A program made the translations under genes and the position numbers. A DNA stretch of 64,000 nucleotides from Alentia gelatinosa. Lineage: Eukaryota > Annelida > Polychaeta > Phyllodocida > Polynoidae. A model generated the notes under the pieces. The model did not search any database. It saw only the letters and a list, made by a program, of their open reading frames with translations, and was not told where the DNA came from. This document shows positions 1-11,600 of this stretch, in pieces. How positions within the stretch are numbered: position 1 is the stretch's first letter; each line of letters starts with the position of its first letter. The stretch spans positions 137,401,118 to 137,465,117 of the forward strand of contig OX465579.1 of the NCBI GenBank assembly GCA_950022655.1, given 5' to 3'.

Positions 1-480
1 TACCTACCAACCATCCTGCCCACCTAACAACCTATCTATCCACCAACCAGTCTTCTAACCAACCTGCACACTCAGCAGCCTCCCTGCCCACCAACTGCCT
101 CACCTACAACCTGTTCATATATCTACCTTACGATCCACCAACCTACCTACCTACCAACCTACCTTGTAGCCTGCCCACTCACCAACCAGCCTGCCCACCA
201 ATCACCCTGACCAACCATAAACCTGTGCACTGTCCCACCTCCTCACCTACTAACCTCCCTATCTACCGACCAATCTACCTACCCAACTACTTACCCTCCA
301 ACTTGGCTATCAAAAAACCTACCTGTCCACCAATCTGGCTACCAGCAAACATTGTCCAGCCAGCAGCCTTCCCGCCCACCTATCAGCCTGCCTACCATCC
401 AAGGTTCTCACCTGACAATCTTCCTATCCCCCAACCTATTTACATACAAACCTGCCCAATTACCAACCTATCCTTTAAAC
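1..480. repeat. C-rich degenerate tandem repeat
   Basis: The whole stretch is built from short variants of CCTACCAACC and CCTGCCCACCAACC, with almost no G on the plus strand. It looks like a degenerate minisatellite with a unit of about 4 to 14 bp. The open frames through it follow from the missing stop codons in C-rich sequence and are not coding. The array continues past the left edge. Confidence 0.85.
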
Positions 481-660
481 TGTCAACAATATGACATGCA
501 CCAATTGTTTGCTATCTGTCGAGTAAATGCAAGGAATAACTCCCAAATATCGCCGACGATGTATATTGATCCATTATTTACTTCGAATAAAAAAGGCCCC
601 TATAATGTAGTAAACAACCCAGTTGGATACCTGAACAACAACAACAGTGATAAGAGGCCT

Positions 661-776
661 ATTCCACCAAGGAGGCACAAGCCCAGGCCGGGCCCCTTGT
701 GGTCGCCTATTGGCGATCGGCGGCAATAGCCGGCCCAAACCTCCCGCCGGTGGCGATAATCTGCTTGGTGGAACAG
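661..776 (+). repeat. 116-bp miniature element with TTCCACCAAG ends
   Basis: It begins ATTCCACCAAG and ends CTTGGTGGAACAG, giving a 10-bp terminal inverted repeat TTCCACCAAG. The interior is GC-rich. A clearly related copy of nearly the same length lies at 36052-36166 (both have CTTGTGGT inside and ATCTGCTTGG near the right end). A partial reverse copy is at about 31062-31110. No target duplication is obvious, so the class is unknown. Confidence 0.6.
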
Positions 777-1570
777 CATGGAGAGCTCACAGGCCCCACA
801 TGGCCGGCCCCTGCCGGCCACCGTGCCTCCAAAACCCCGTAGCCAGGCGGTATCGGCTGACCTGTTGTTGGCCGCCGGCCGCCGGCCGGGGACAATACTC
901 AGTGCAACAGCCAATTTTGGAGGTGTTCCACCAAAATATAGTGATAACCACAGAGAAGGCCGGGCGAGTGGCCGGACATTATGAGCGCAACGTCCCCCGC
1001 AAGCCCTGCCAGAGAAAAACTGATTCATTTGATTATAAGTCCCCGGCAGGCCGGCCGGCGTGCCAAGAGCGTGACGCGGAGAGCTGTTCCCCCGGCGCGC
1101 GTTGACCGCTCGGCCGCCTCTACTACGATATACACCGTCAATATTGAGCTGACACAGCCCCGCGGACGGTATCCCTATACGCGGACACCGATTTGCGGCA
1201 GTTTGGGCAAAATATAAGCACCAGTGTCAAATATACACATTCATAACATCAATCCTTATCTTTATTTACCTTCATTGTTCGATTTAACGTGTATTTCCGC
1301 GGTTATTTGACGTTCTCTGCCCGTTCCCGTACAATTCCCGACACGCTGACACACTGCTCCGCTCGATACGCGACTTCAGAGCGTCGTAGTGTATCGCCGC
1401 ACGCCGCGCCGCCTATCGGATCGATAGAGAACCGCGGGATTGCGCGTTAGTGCAGCCAACGTCCACCAGACGGCAATAGCAAACCCACCCGGGTGTAACA
1501 CCGCGCCGGGTCCGGCCGGCTCTATTGGCGCTCGCCGGGCGCCTTGTGTGCGCCTGTTAGTCGCCTCGTG
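777..1570. other. GC-rich block, no gene recognised
   Basis: GC- and CpG-rich sequence with many GGCCGGC words and stray GTTCCACCAAA pieces (about 926), so it shares parts with the miniature element to its left. Open frames occur on both strands, but none has a recognisable domain and they overlap one another, as expected for GC-rich repeats. An unannotated CpG-island promoter cannot be excluded. Confidence 0.4.
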
Positions 1571-1691
1571 GGGCTTTGGTGGAACAGCTCCTAGAATTTA
1601 GGGGTTTAGGGGCGGCCGGGCGGCCGGCCCCGGCGGCAAATGCCGGCTGGAGAGCAAAAACCCGCCTGCTGAGGGCCTTTTTGGTGGAATA
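1571..1691 (-). repeat. Related GC-rich module bounded by TTGGTGGAA
   Basis: It starts with TTTGGTGGAACAG and ends near TTTTGGTGGAATAG, with a GC-rich interior. The two ends are direct copies rather than inverted, so this may be two broken copies of the 661-776 family side by side. Confidence 0.4.
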
Positions 1692-2587
1692 GGCCTCTAA
1701 GGGGGAAGGGGTGCTCCTCGATGCTATTCTCTGCACCTGTCTCCTCATTATCAGGACATGAACTATATACCCTGGGTACCACTGCAATGACTCGCCTGCT
1801 TTTTCTTTTTGTTTTTAGTTCGTTTATTTTACCTGGAAACGTTTAGGATCTGTGGCCTGTCTTATGATGACCCAGTGCAATGAGAGTCGCCTTAAGGGGG
1901 TTCGTTTTGTATAATCTGCTTTAATTTCTCTATATCTATGTACAGTGGCATAGATAGTTATGGCTTATTGCCCTAATCGAGTATGTTAGTATAGTATAGG
2001 TTAAGTAGGTATGGAGTTGGTAGATGATGTATATGAGGTTTGCTGTTTACATCGTTCAGTCCATGCTATCTGAGGGAGATCATGGAAAAAGGAAGGAAAT
2101 TGAAATGTGACTGTAATAGGTGACTTTTGTCTCATTATTGTTATAGCGTTTTGGTATAGTCGCAGATGCTACCCCGCCATATAATTATATTCATGTAGTG
2201 GGCTTCGGTAAATGTTCCTGTTGGGTTATGTTTCCTGAGGTAGTTCTTAATAACTTTCCACTGCATGGACCTCAGTAGGAAGATTATTCCATAGCTGTAC
2301 TGATCTGTGTATTTAGGGGTGGATGTTTTCATGGTTAAGGCTCACCAACATGTTTTGCTTTTAGGAACGGATAGCTTTGCCACATTGCAGGTACATATCT
2401 TGTTTTGTTATGGTGGAGTGAAGCTCAGGGGTATGTGTTTCCGGTGGTGCCTGGTGGGGCCGTTGGGACCATCGATAGCAGAATAACATGATGGATCCAA
2501 TGGTATAATGAATCTATCCTCTAGCATATGGGCCTCCCCTCCCCTCCTATATACTCATCCTGCTACCAAAAATAGATTTGAGAACAT
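1692..2587. other. Intergenic, nothing recognised
   Basis: AT-rich sequence without a convincing coding frame or repeat. I see no match to the neighbouring Gypsy remnant until about 2590. Confidence 0.5.
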
Positions 2588-3352
2588 GTTGTTATGTGCA
2601 TTACCATTGTTTGAATACAGTCACATTTGTGACATCTTCAACAGATTGGCTTGGACCAAGGTCTTCTCGACCCATTATCTGACGAGTCCATACTGGCCCA
2701 TATCACTGAATAAAGCAGCAAAGAGAAGACGGTATTCTTTTGGTAATCGCATGCTATTCCAATTGGCAATGATGAAATACTTGGGATAGTCTGTTCTTAT
2801 CTATCTAGTTGACATTGTGTATTCAAAGTTGAGGGAGAACATGAACGACATTTGAGGAAGGTACTCTCCAAGATCAGGTATTGTCAGTTAGCGTTCAGGC
2901 TATCAAAGTGCCATTTCAGTCAAACCCAAATCAAACTCCTGGGGTATGTCGTCAGTAACAAGGGGAGTTCAACAGAGCCTGAGAAGGTCTCAGCAATATG
3001 GGATATGTCTTGACCAAGGTGTGCAGTGCTTCATGCATGCATGGTGTGAGCGCTTATAGGGGATGACCAAATATGCTATCGGTAATGCACCCTCATTATG
3101 CATGCATAACCCAGCCCTTGTTGAAACTGGCATGAAAAAAATGAGTGCTTCCATTGGTCAATTGACTGCCCATAAGCATGGGAGCAGTTGAGGGTCCTGC
3201 TTACCTCTGACATTGTTATGGCATACCTAGAGGTGAAGTGCCAAAAACAGCTATACACAAATGCATTTGAATGTGATACATAAGTTGGGGAAAGAAGCTA
3301 ATCATATAACATGTCCACAGTGGAAAAGGAGGCCTTTGTTGTAGTCTTCACC
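2588..3352 (+). pseudogene. Decayed Ty3/Gypsy pol (RT to RNase H)
   Basis: Pieces of a Gypsy polymerase can be read in order but in changing frames. About 2735-2787 resembles the RT stretch ending FQ..M..YLG. About 2800-2840 holds a remnant of the DIV.S catalytic region. At 2906-3010 one frame gives KCHFSQTQIKLLGYVVS followed by PEKVSAIW, the classic end of the Gypsy RT. At 3200-3350 an RNase H start (LLTSDIVMAY, then STVEKEAFVVVF) follows. Frameshifts and stops break every part, so it is a fossil. No LTRs were found next to it. Confidence 0.8.
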
Positions 3353-4790
3353 CCATTTTATCCCTGAATAAGGTGGTCATATTTCCGTCACTTTCCACCA
3401 ATATATACAAAAATCCAATCTTTAATATATTAGCTGTTTTGATTATAAAATCTTTCTAAACCCCGACTGCTTATCACATATTGATTGCATGTGATAAAAC
3501 CATAGAACCAATAGATATATCATGGGAAACATGTACAATGCAGGTTTGTGTAAAATCATGTTTTTATGGTTAATACAGATTTTCTCACTGTAAAAAGGCC
3601 AAAATTGACTAGTTTTGTGATTATAGTGGTGACAATTTTGAATATATAGACATGTATACCACTGAAGACCTATACAATTCGATTTTATCTAGACTGATAT
3701 AAAAGGTCAATTCTTAAATGTTAAAATATTAGAAGCTAGAACGTGCACGTTGACAGTTTGTGGGAATTAACCATTTATTAGAAAACGCGGTCTATAGTAG
3801 TCTATACGCCATGGATACATGGATAAACTCGAAGTTCCGTCCTGTGAAGTGTGTTACATTTATAATATTCAGACCTTGTTACTACGCCTTTTTACCTAGG
3901 TTTATTTCAAACTTTGTCTGTCCATGCCAAATATCTAAAATAAGCACTTATTATTCACACTGAAATATTTAATTTTATTAATATTTGTTTTACTATCTAT
4001 CGCTCGTTACTTTTTTTAAGTCAAATTTCAATTTTTTTCGGCCTTTCTTCTTGGAATTAGACATTCTCAATGACATGTATTCCCATATTCATATTCATGT
4101 TTTCAGGCGATACCACTTAGAATTAGTTAAAAGAGAAACTAATCTCGATACGATTAGACGTTTGTATCTATAGAAACCTACTTTCGATTTTACAACTTAT
4201 CTGATTACAGGTATACTTAGAATTCCAACGACAATTTTATTTGAGAGGGGAATCCCAGTGTCGTGTTTAAATAAGAAGGGCCCTAGTGATAAGGCTAGTT
4301 TGCTTCTTGATAAAAACTGTTAGGGCCCATTGTAGATGCAACTTAAGTAAATGGAGATAAATCATGAAGACAGATCTTAACAAGAATGTAAACATGCAAA
4401 AGGGGAAACTATAGAAGGGCTTTTTTTGTTAATTTATGCAATTTAACAAGGATACAACACGGAAGCAAGTTATGGCTAGAAAATCAGAAATAAAATGTAG
4501 CGAGGAAAATGACTTTTCACTTTTGACCAGTACTAAAACGGAGTCAAGGGATATGTGCTTAAAGCGTGTGTTCCACTTGAGTGACCGGATCTCGACGAAA
4601 ATTTTGCTGTGTAATAGGAGTTATGAATCCAGAGGGAGAAGAACCGCACATGTGCAGCAACAAGGACCTCTTCAGAGGCCTTTGTGGTACCAAGCCACCA
4701 AAGGTGAAACTTGGGGATGGGCAGTCTCAAGGCTACTGGTGCCGGATAAGTCCCGTTGCGCATGCCTATCCTAGGTTAAAAGATAACAGA
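3353..4790. other. Intergenic, nothing recognised
   Basis: AT-rich sequence with short open frames that lack domain resemblance. The stretch near 4590-4760 is more GC-rich and has open frames on both strands, but I recognise no protein or RNA in it. Confidence 0.45.
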
Positions 4791-4791
4791 G

Positions 4792-5083
4792 GTTTATCTC
4801 ACCTCTGGTATTTTTTCTCCATAGACTTAACAGTGTGAGCTCGTATCCAACGCCCATGAGATATTTAAGAAAAATATCCAATTCGGGATTATGTCACAAC
4901 GTTAGCCAATAGTCAATATGAGGGGTAAGATAAATTCAGAAACCCATTCAACTTTACGGTCAGAGCTTGATACCATCTCATTTGAATCGCTAAGTAACTC
5001 ACGCGGTTTCGCCTAGTGAATCACTACGCAATTCAAACTTGATGGGATATGAGCTCTGACCCTAAACTTTCATAGGTTTCCTC
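4792..5083 (+). mobile_element. Stem-loop MITE, copy 1 (own stem sequence)
   Basis: The left module begins TTTATCTCACCTC, contains CTCCATAGACTTAAC, and closes at GAGGGGTAAGATAAA (about 4920-4934), giving inverted ends. It is followed by a hairpin at about 4938-5083 with arms of about 60 bp (GAAACCCATTCAAC pairs with the right end GGTTTC, and GGTCAGAGC with GCTCTGACC). The loop reads GCGGTTTCGCCTAGTGA, the reverse complement of a near-match to AGGCGAAGCCGAGTGA. The module and loop match copies at 8.9, 19.9, 46.2, 46.7 and 53.8 kb, but these stems are unique in the window. Confidence 0.75.
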
Positions 5084-7075
5084 TATATTATTTTATAGAA
5101 AGCGCTATACGTCTCTGCACTTGCCTACAGCCTCTACAGCGTCCTACGGACTTGTGTATTCAACCTCGTTCGCTAGGACTGTCCTACCTAACCATAAGTC
5201 ATCCATACGTGTTGATTGAAGTTGACCCACATCGTCGCTGAATCTCTTTGGCGGACAGAAAAGGGTCTTCATGTAAAAGCCGAAATTATTCAACAGCCCC
5301 AAGGTTAAGTGCAAGGTGTGACCACTTTGTAGATGTTTTAGATTTTTACCACTGTCGACAATGCTGTGATACCATTTACTAATTATGTCCAGAACCCAAT
5401 ATTCTCTATCCTATAAACCTTGCCTAGATTGGAAACTGGTGGAGATTGCTATATGTGGCTTCCTTAGGTTTGTGGAGGTTATAGGGTTAAATCCCCTCAA
5501 AACTCGTATCTCCCCGTATCTCCGCTTTAAATGTGAGAGGTCCCGTAAACGCCACCAAAGGGGTTCTTTGATACGCTCTGTGTGGTGCCTCTCCAATCTG
5601 ACCTCATTCGAGCCCCATACTGGAGGGGGCCTGTCCATCTCAAGGTTCAAGCAGGGATTCATTGTGTGTCTTTACCACAGAAGGCTCAATACTTTGTGAC
5701 CTATTTTGTTCAATTGCTGTGTGCTGATTGGCCAACACCAGAAAATAGTTCTGGTTGCCTGCTGTGCCCCCATGGATTAGATGACCGTGAAGCGACATAA
5801 CAGCTTCTCATGTGATTTATGTCTGTGGTCAGAGTCACTGTGGTATGAGGGACCGTATTATAAACTCGGGTATCACCAAAGACTGGTCTCTAGTTCTCTG
5901 GGTATGGCACGGTCAAGATCATAAGCCTTTATTTTCCTCGCCTATGAATAAAGTTGACATCTATCATTTCAAAATTTGTGACCTGGCCTTTAAATGAAAG
6001 TTACCCTGTAAATTACTGTTCTCGTCCTTCTGTCTGTTTTAAATAGGAGGCCGTACGACTGTGCTGCCACCTGTCGTTACTTTTGATACATGGGTTGTAA
6101 GGCTTCTTAAACTCGCCCTACTGGCAGAGCAGTGCGATTGATCAACCGTGGGGCCATAGAACCGGTGATCACCTCTCCACTCTATCATACACGGTATAGT
6201 GTTCATTGAAATCATACGTTGCATTCGTGAAAACCTGAACTCTTTTTCTGGTATATTTTTACAGTTTTTATGAAGCAAAGCTGTATTCATAGAAAGTCAG
6301 CCTTGTCCATGTCGGTCTGGTTTAATAGTTGTATGCATACTGCTTTACTTTTTTTTCTTACTTTCTTTATTACTTGTCCATATTCTTGTTTGGCTTATCG
6401 TTTAGTCATCTAAACCGGATGGAATATCGGTCAAGTGCTAATTCGTGATAATGCTGGCGGGGCGAGGCTTTCTACTGGTGTAAAACGAACCGGGGCGTCA
6501 AATGTCATGAGCTGTTTGTTTCTAGTTAAGCTCGAACATTGTATTTACCAACATTGTAACCTGAATACAGCTACCACTCCCGTTAGGGACTTCTCCAAAT
6601 GCTAACCACAAAGCGGGACGTATAACTCTCACCACACCCGCCCCTACTCTTATAAAAAAACCAAGCACATGATACTCCTATAGATTAGAAGAGATTGCAT
6701 AGATTTTCATTGTGCGATATCATTCCACATTTTGCACAAAATGTGGAAAAATCTGGATTCATATGACTAAACATGATCCCAAAATGTTATGGAACACATA
6801 TCTAACTAGAAAATTGGGGTCACGATGCTCGTCATTGATTTAAAGATTAATATATTATTATATTGGAATATACAGAAATTTTAAAAGGTTGGTTTTTATA
6901 GAGTAAAACCCATGTCATCTTCTCCAAAATTTCACAGAATGCAGTTAATATATATTATTACATACCTATGTCCGAATGTCTATTAAATACTGCCCACTGT
7001 TAGGGGTGCAGTAATAATAATGTTCGTGCCCGCTGTGACTGCGACTTTGAATATCATTAAAATGGCGTTTTTTTC
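5084..7075. other. Intergenic, nothing recognised
   Basis: No gene is recognised. Open frames near 5385-5700 are overlapping and on both strands. No clear repeat boundary was found. Confidence 0.45.
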
Positions 7076-7262
7076 ACCAATTAAAGGTATATAATAATAA
7101 GCAAACGTCCTCACTGTAGACAAAATGGTTCTCGTTCTCGGTCAGTCATCGTTTTCATGCTGCCTTCCGCCTATGGCGTCAGGCAGTATGAAATCGACGA
7201 CTGACCTTGAACAGGAACCGTTTCGTCCACAGTAAGGACGTTTCCTAATATTACTACATATT
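7076..7262. repeat. Long hairpin next to GGTATATAATAATA
   Basis: Arms of about 65 bp (AAACGTCCTCACTGTAG pairs with CCACAGTAAGGACGTTT, and GGTCAGTC with GACTGACC) surround a short centre near 7170 (TCCGCCTATGGCGTC). The left flank GGTATATAATAATA recurs at the hairpin near 56.7-56.9 kb, whose stem sequence is unrelated. Confidence 0.7.
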
Positions 7263-8377
7263 TAAGCTTTAATAATTATAGGCCATCGTCCTTGTTTTTG
7301 AGAGAATTAGAGAAAACCATGCTTTACCGTAGGGCCTACATTTCCTATATTTATAAGCGAGACAAATGAAAATGGGACTATTTTACCTATTGGGTATTGC
7401 TCATTTTGTTTTGGAACATGCCACAAAGAACTAATCTAAATAATAGATAAATGTAAATATTTAAAAATCATCAGAGAGCGCCACTGCGAATTGTAGGATA
7501 TGCCTTTAACCAGTGCTAAACATTTTCTATTTTCACTATTTTAGAGATTTCTTTAAAAAGAACGAACGCATTTCGTCGAGAATTCCACAGACCGAGAATA
7601 GACTCAAAACAGACCCATTTGAAAGGTTATGCTGGACTGATATAGAGTGGGAGGACCTGGGTTGTAACATCACAGCCTAGTATTGGATTTCTACAATAGG
7701 TGTCTCCACCTTCCACTTAAAAGGCTGTCAGAGAGAATTTAACAGATTAATAATTCTGTTCAGCAGCAGTGGAAAAGACCGCTCGGGAATTAGGAAATTA
7801 TACTACATAATAACGGGAATTATCCATTTTATTACCCACAAATTTGTTTATCTCCCTTCTTAGCTCTTCCTTTTTTTTGTTTAGGGTCAGGATTGGCGGT
7901 CAAGGTGGGGATTGGCGTGTCCCGACCCCAGCAAGAAACTGTCCCTTTATGGTTAACTTTTACTTCCCTGGTTTATAAACGTTTTGGTAAAGGTTTAGTA
8001 AATAACTCAGAGATAACAGTGAGTTCTAGAAGACGAAAACCCGGAAAATATCCGAATACTGATTATATCTACTATTTCTAAAATGATCAGGACTAAGTAC
8101 ACTTGCAAAACCCGGAAACCCGGAAACTGCCAGAAAACGGACAAATAAAAACAAAGTTGTGGACGTTGGTGTGAAACTCTCGATTTATGGTGAGGGACGA
8201 TTATACTGTAGTTTACAATCATGCCCTTCTCGTTCATAATCATTCACATATTACGTCGTCAAGAAATGCCACAGAATATATGGTCGCATCGCACATGGTA
8301 GTTGAGGTTCCCCCTACTGAAATATACTTACATAATATAAACAGCATTATAATTTTATACAATTGCTGAGCAATTCA
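7263..8377. other. Downstream flank of PARN, nothing recognised
   Basis: AT-rich. No coding frame with a recognisable domain. It lies 3' of the minus-strand PARN gene. Confidence 0.5.
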
Positions 8378-8383
8378 TTTATT
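8378..8383 (-). promoter_or_regulatory. Candidate PARN polyadenylation signal
   Basis: The minus strand reads AATAAA here, about 300 bases past the PARN stop codon. It is the nearest canonical signal I found. It is a six-base motif in AT-rich DNA, so chance is possible. Confidence 0.45.
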
Positions 8384-8684
8384 TACTGTGATTGCTATAT
8401 CAGATATGTCCTTGTGATGACCCTGGATTATTCCCATCATAAAAGGCAGTGAAACTTAGCAATGATTTTATCACCCATATGAAAATATACCAGACGCAAA
8501 TGAAACATGTGAAATGTTATTTAGATTATTCATAATCAAATCACATGCTATAAACACACAGGATCTATCCGTGATCTCCTCTTGGCGTATCTTCATATCT
8601 CGCTTTCTTCTTGAACTTGCGTCCAGTTTTACGGTGTCTGGCGTCACACTTGAAATCTGACGTCACTCTTGATGTATGACGTCA

Positions 8685-11600
8685 TTACCATGTTGTGGGA
8701 ACTTCAAAGATCTTCTCCTCTGTTTTATCAGCACCTATTGAGCAGACGGGGTTACATGGCAAAAGCCAAATGAATATCAATGAGCGCTTTCGTTCTATGC
8801 CCACTTCTAAAAGCAGCAGATTATGGAGCGTTTCTTGTTTTCATAAAAATCCACATTTGATGACTTTTCTACGAGGCAATCCTAATAGAAATACTATCGT
8901 AAAACTGGATGAGTTTCAATCTTGGCCACCGTATGCCACGACTGGAGTTTGGCAAAGTGACTTCATGAGGCGAAGCCGAGTGAAGTCCAGAGCCAAAACT
9001 CCTGGAGTGGCATGCGGTGGCCAAGATTAAAACGAATCAGGTTTTGATTTTATCCTACCCCGTCTCCTCGATTTTGGAATATTATGTGATAACAATTCTG
9101 TATGCCACTAGTGACATATAAAACTCTGTATGCCAGTCAGCGTGGCATACGGAAACTCAATGTTAAGCCTATGGGATTTTATATTAGGGGTAGGATAAAG
9201 CATGATAAAACTCGTGAATCTGAATATAAAAAATCGTCTCTCTGTAATAGCCTTACTAGCCTTAACAGTTAGAAAAAAATGTAGTTTTAAAGTTCGATGT
9301 AATTAAAATTTAGCATAAACAACTCATTATCCTGAGGTAGATTTTGCTTACAAAACTGGAGAAACTGAAGCGGCTCCTGAATAAATAATGGATGTATAAC
9401 ATACCTGAACTGCTGCTAAGCTTCGCCTTTTTAAGGGGCACTCCTGAAACAGTTAAGGATATTGCTACACAAAATGATACAAACGACATGCGAAATGCCA
9501 CAATTGCGTGGTCTACGTAGACTGTAGGGCAACACCATCTCTGTATTCTGAATGCTTATTGCAATACCCCTAATAGTTTTGTTTTTTTTTATTTTAAGAA
9601 AAATACTTTTTAATGCTGTTTGGGGTGTGTATTTGAGTTTTTGGGGAATTTTACAGTGTTTTCATGGTATCAGATTATAATCGAATCTAAACCCTAGCTC
9701 TCTGGAAAACAGTTGCACCCTCACGCCTCTTGCCTAGGCCTATTTATGTCGTAAATAGCTTTCCTGTCAATATTTTAGTGTCATTAGTTCGGCCCTCAGG
9801 CGCCTTGCCTTAACCGACTTATTTTGTTAATATAGTTCTACTGTCGATAGTTCTGCTCTGTTAGTTGTACCCTTAAAGGTTCTGCCTTCAATAGTTCTGT
9901 CAACTAGTCTTATTCATCTTAGCTATGATGTCAATAGTTCTGCTGTTATGCTTCAATAGTTCTGCTATCAATCACCCATCTCACACTAGTTCTGTTGTTA
10001 ATAGTTCTGCTGTTAAAGATTCTCCTGTCTATAGATCTCGTCAATCTTCCCTAGTTCTGCTGGCAATAGTTACGCTACCAATCACCCACTCTTACGCTAG
10101 TCTGTGCTATTCGTTGTACCTTCTTACCTAAGTCTTCGTCTCCATTCTTACTGTTGTTTTTCGACGACTTGTCGTTGGGGCCGCCCTGTTCCTCCTCTTC
10201 CATTTCGTCCTCCTCCTGAATGGGCGGGATCTTGTTGGTCACAGAGACGCCCCTGGGGGGAGAACAGGTGTCAGGTGTCTCATGAACTTTATTTTAATTT
10301 TAGTGGAAACTAAACGTTTGCATCCTGAACACGTATATAAAAATGTGCCATATTCACCTCTTACATTCCAGGACTACATGTATTAACCACTTGCATTTCA
10401 GGGGTGTCAGTTGGGAACATGAAAATGTTTAGAAATCCCCAATTAAATGTTTAAATTTCTATATAACCCTATTGAGAATCGGGGACTGAACAAATGGCCA
10501 ACATAAATTCATTTCAGAATAATTTTGTGGATCGTCTCTCTGCACCTGGCTCATTCCATTAACCAGCTAACCCTTTTATTAGAAGAATGAATGCAGTGAC
10601 TAAAATTTGCATTTTAGTCCATCATCCATCTGTAGAACAATATTATAGGGAGGCATGGTTAGTGTAGCTGAATAAAATCTGTTCCGTGTTGGTTTGTGTC
10701 ATCAATATCTACAGGATTCGGAGGACATCCTGAGTATTTCCGACCAAAACAACAAGGAACAGATGTAATTCAGGTACACTCACTATGTCTTCTTATCATT
10801 ATATACCTAGAAATCATTAAAAATGCTATTTAAAAACAAGTCACGTTGTATTGAGTATATGAACTATTAGTTTTGCATAGTTTGCGTAATTGGTCCGTAC
10901 AGCTGGCCAGTAAGTGAAACATTCCTGCTCAGGTATACATAGACAGTAATTTATAGGTTGAATGAGCCTTACCTGGGTAAAAGGGGATATTTGACCTAAA
11001 GTCTATGATGTTACAGGGTCGTCGCATGGAGCAACAGAGATGTAGCTCTCCCCCGGTACCAGCAGTATTTAACACATAGATGATAGAGGAGTACAGGAGA
11101 CCTACCCACTAACACTTAATGACGGGCAGGGAAACAACAGTCTTGGGTGGGACCGTTGCTCCATCTGACGACCTTGTGACATCGTAGACTTCAGGTTAAA
11201 CATCACCTTTTACCAAAGAAAGTCCCACTGAACCCATGTCTTCGCAACCCATGGGTAAGGGAATAATATATGGAGACATAGTTAGTGTACCTCAATGGAA
11301 TCTGTTCAGAGATACTTTAGGCTGAAATATTCATCAAGTTCGAAGGACGAGGTGAATATTTCCGACAAAGTATAAACAACTGTCTAGACAATCGGGACCA
11401 TTTTGGCAACCAGTTTTAGGCGCCCCTGCCAAAATCTACTTGCCCGCTACTAATGAATGAATCCATCTGACAAGTCACACGTAAGACTCACTCAGAGCTT
11501 CGTTTCCTTTTGGGTCTCTCGATGGCGATGTCTGAGGAGGGCACTTTCCGCTTGGCCTGCTGCGTTCCCGGGTGCAGAGCGATCTCCTGTCTGCGGATGT

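Noticed and set aside
600..1105. Overlapping open frames of 140-150 codons on both strands
   Set aside because: They lie in a GC-rich repeat block, overlap antisense to each other and show no domain. Stop codons are simply rare there.
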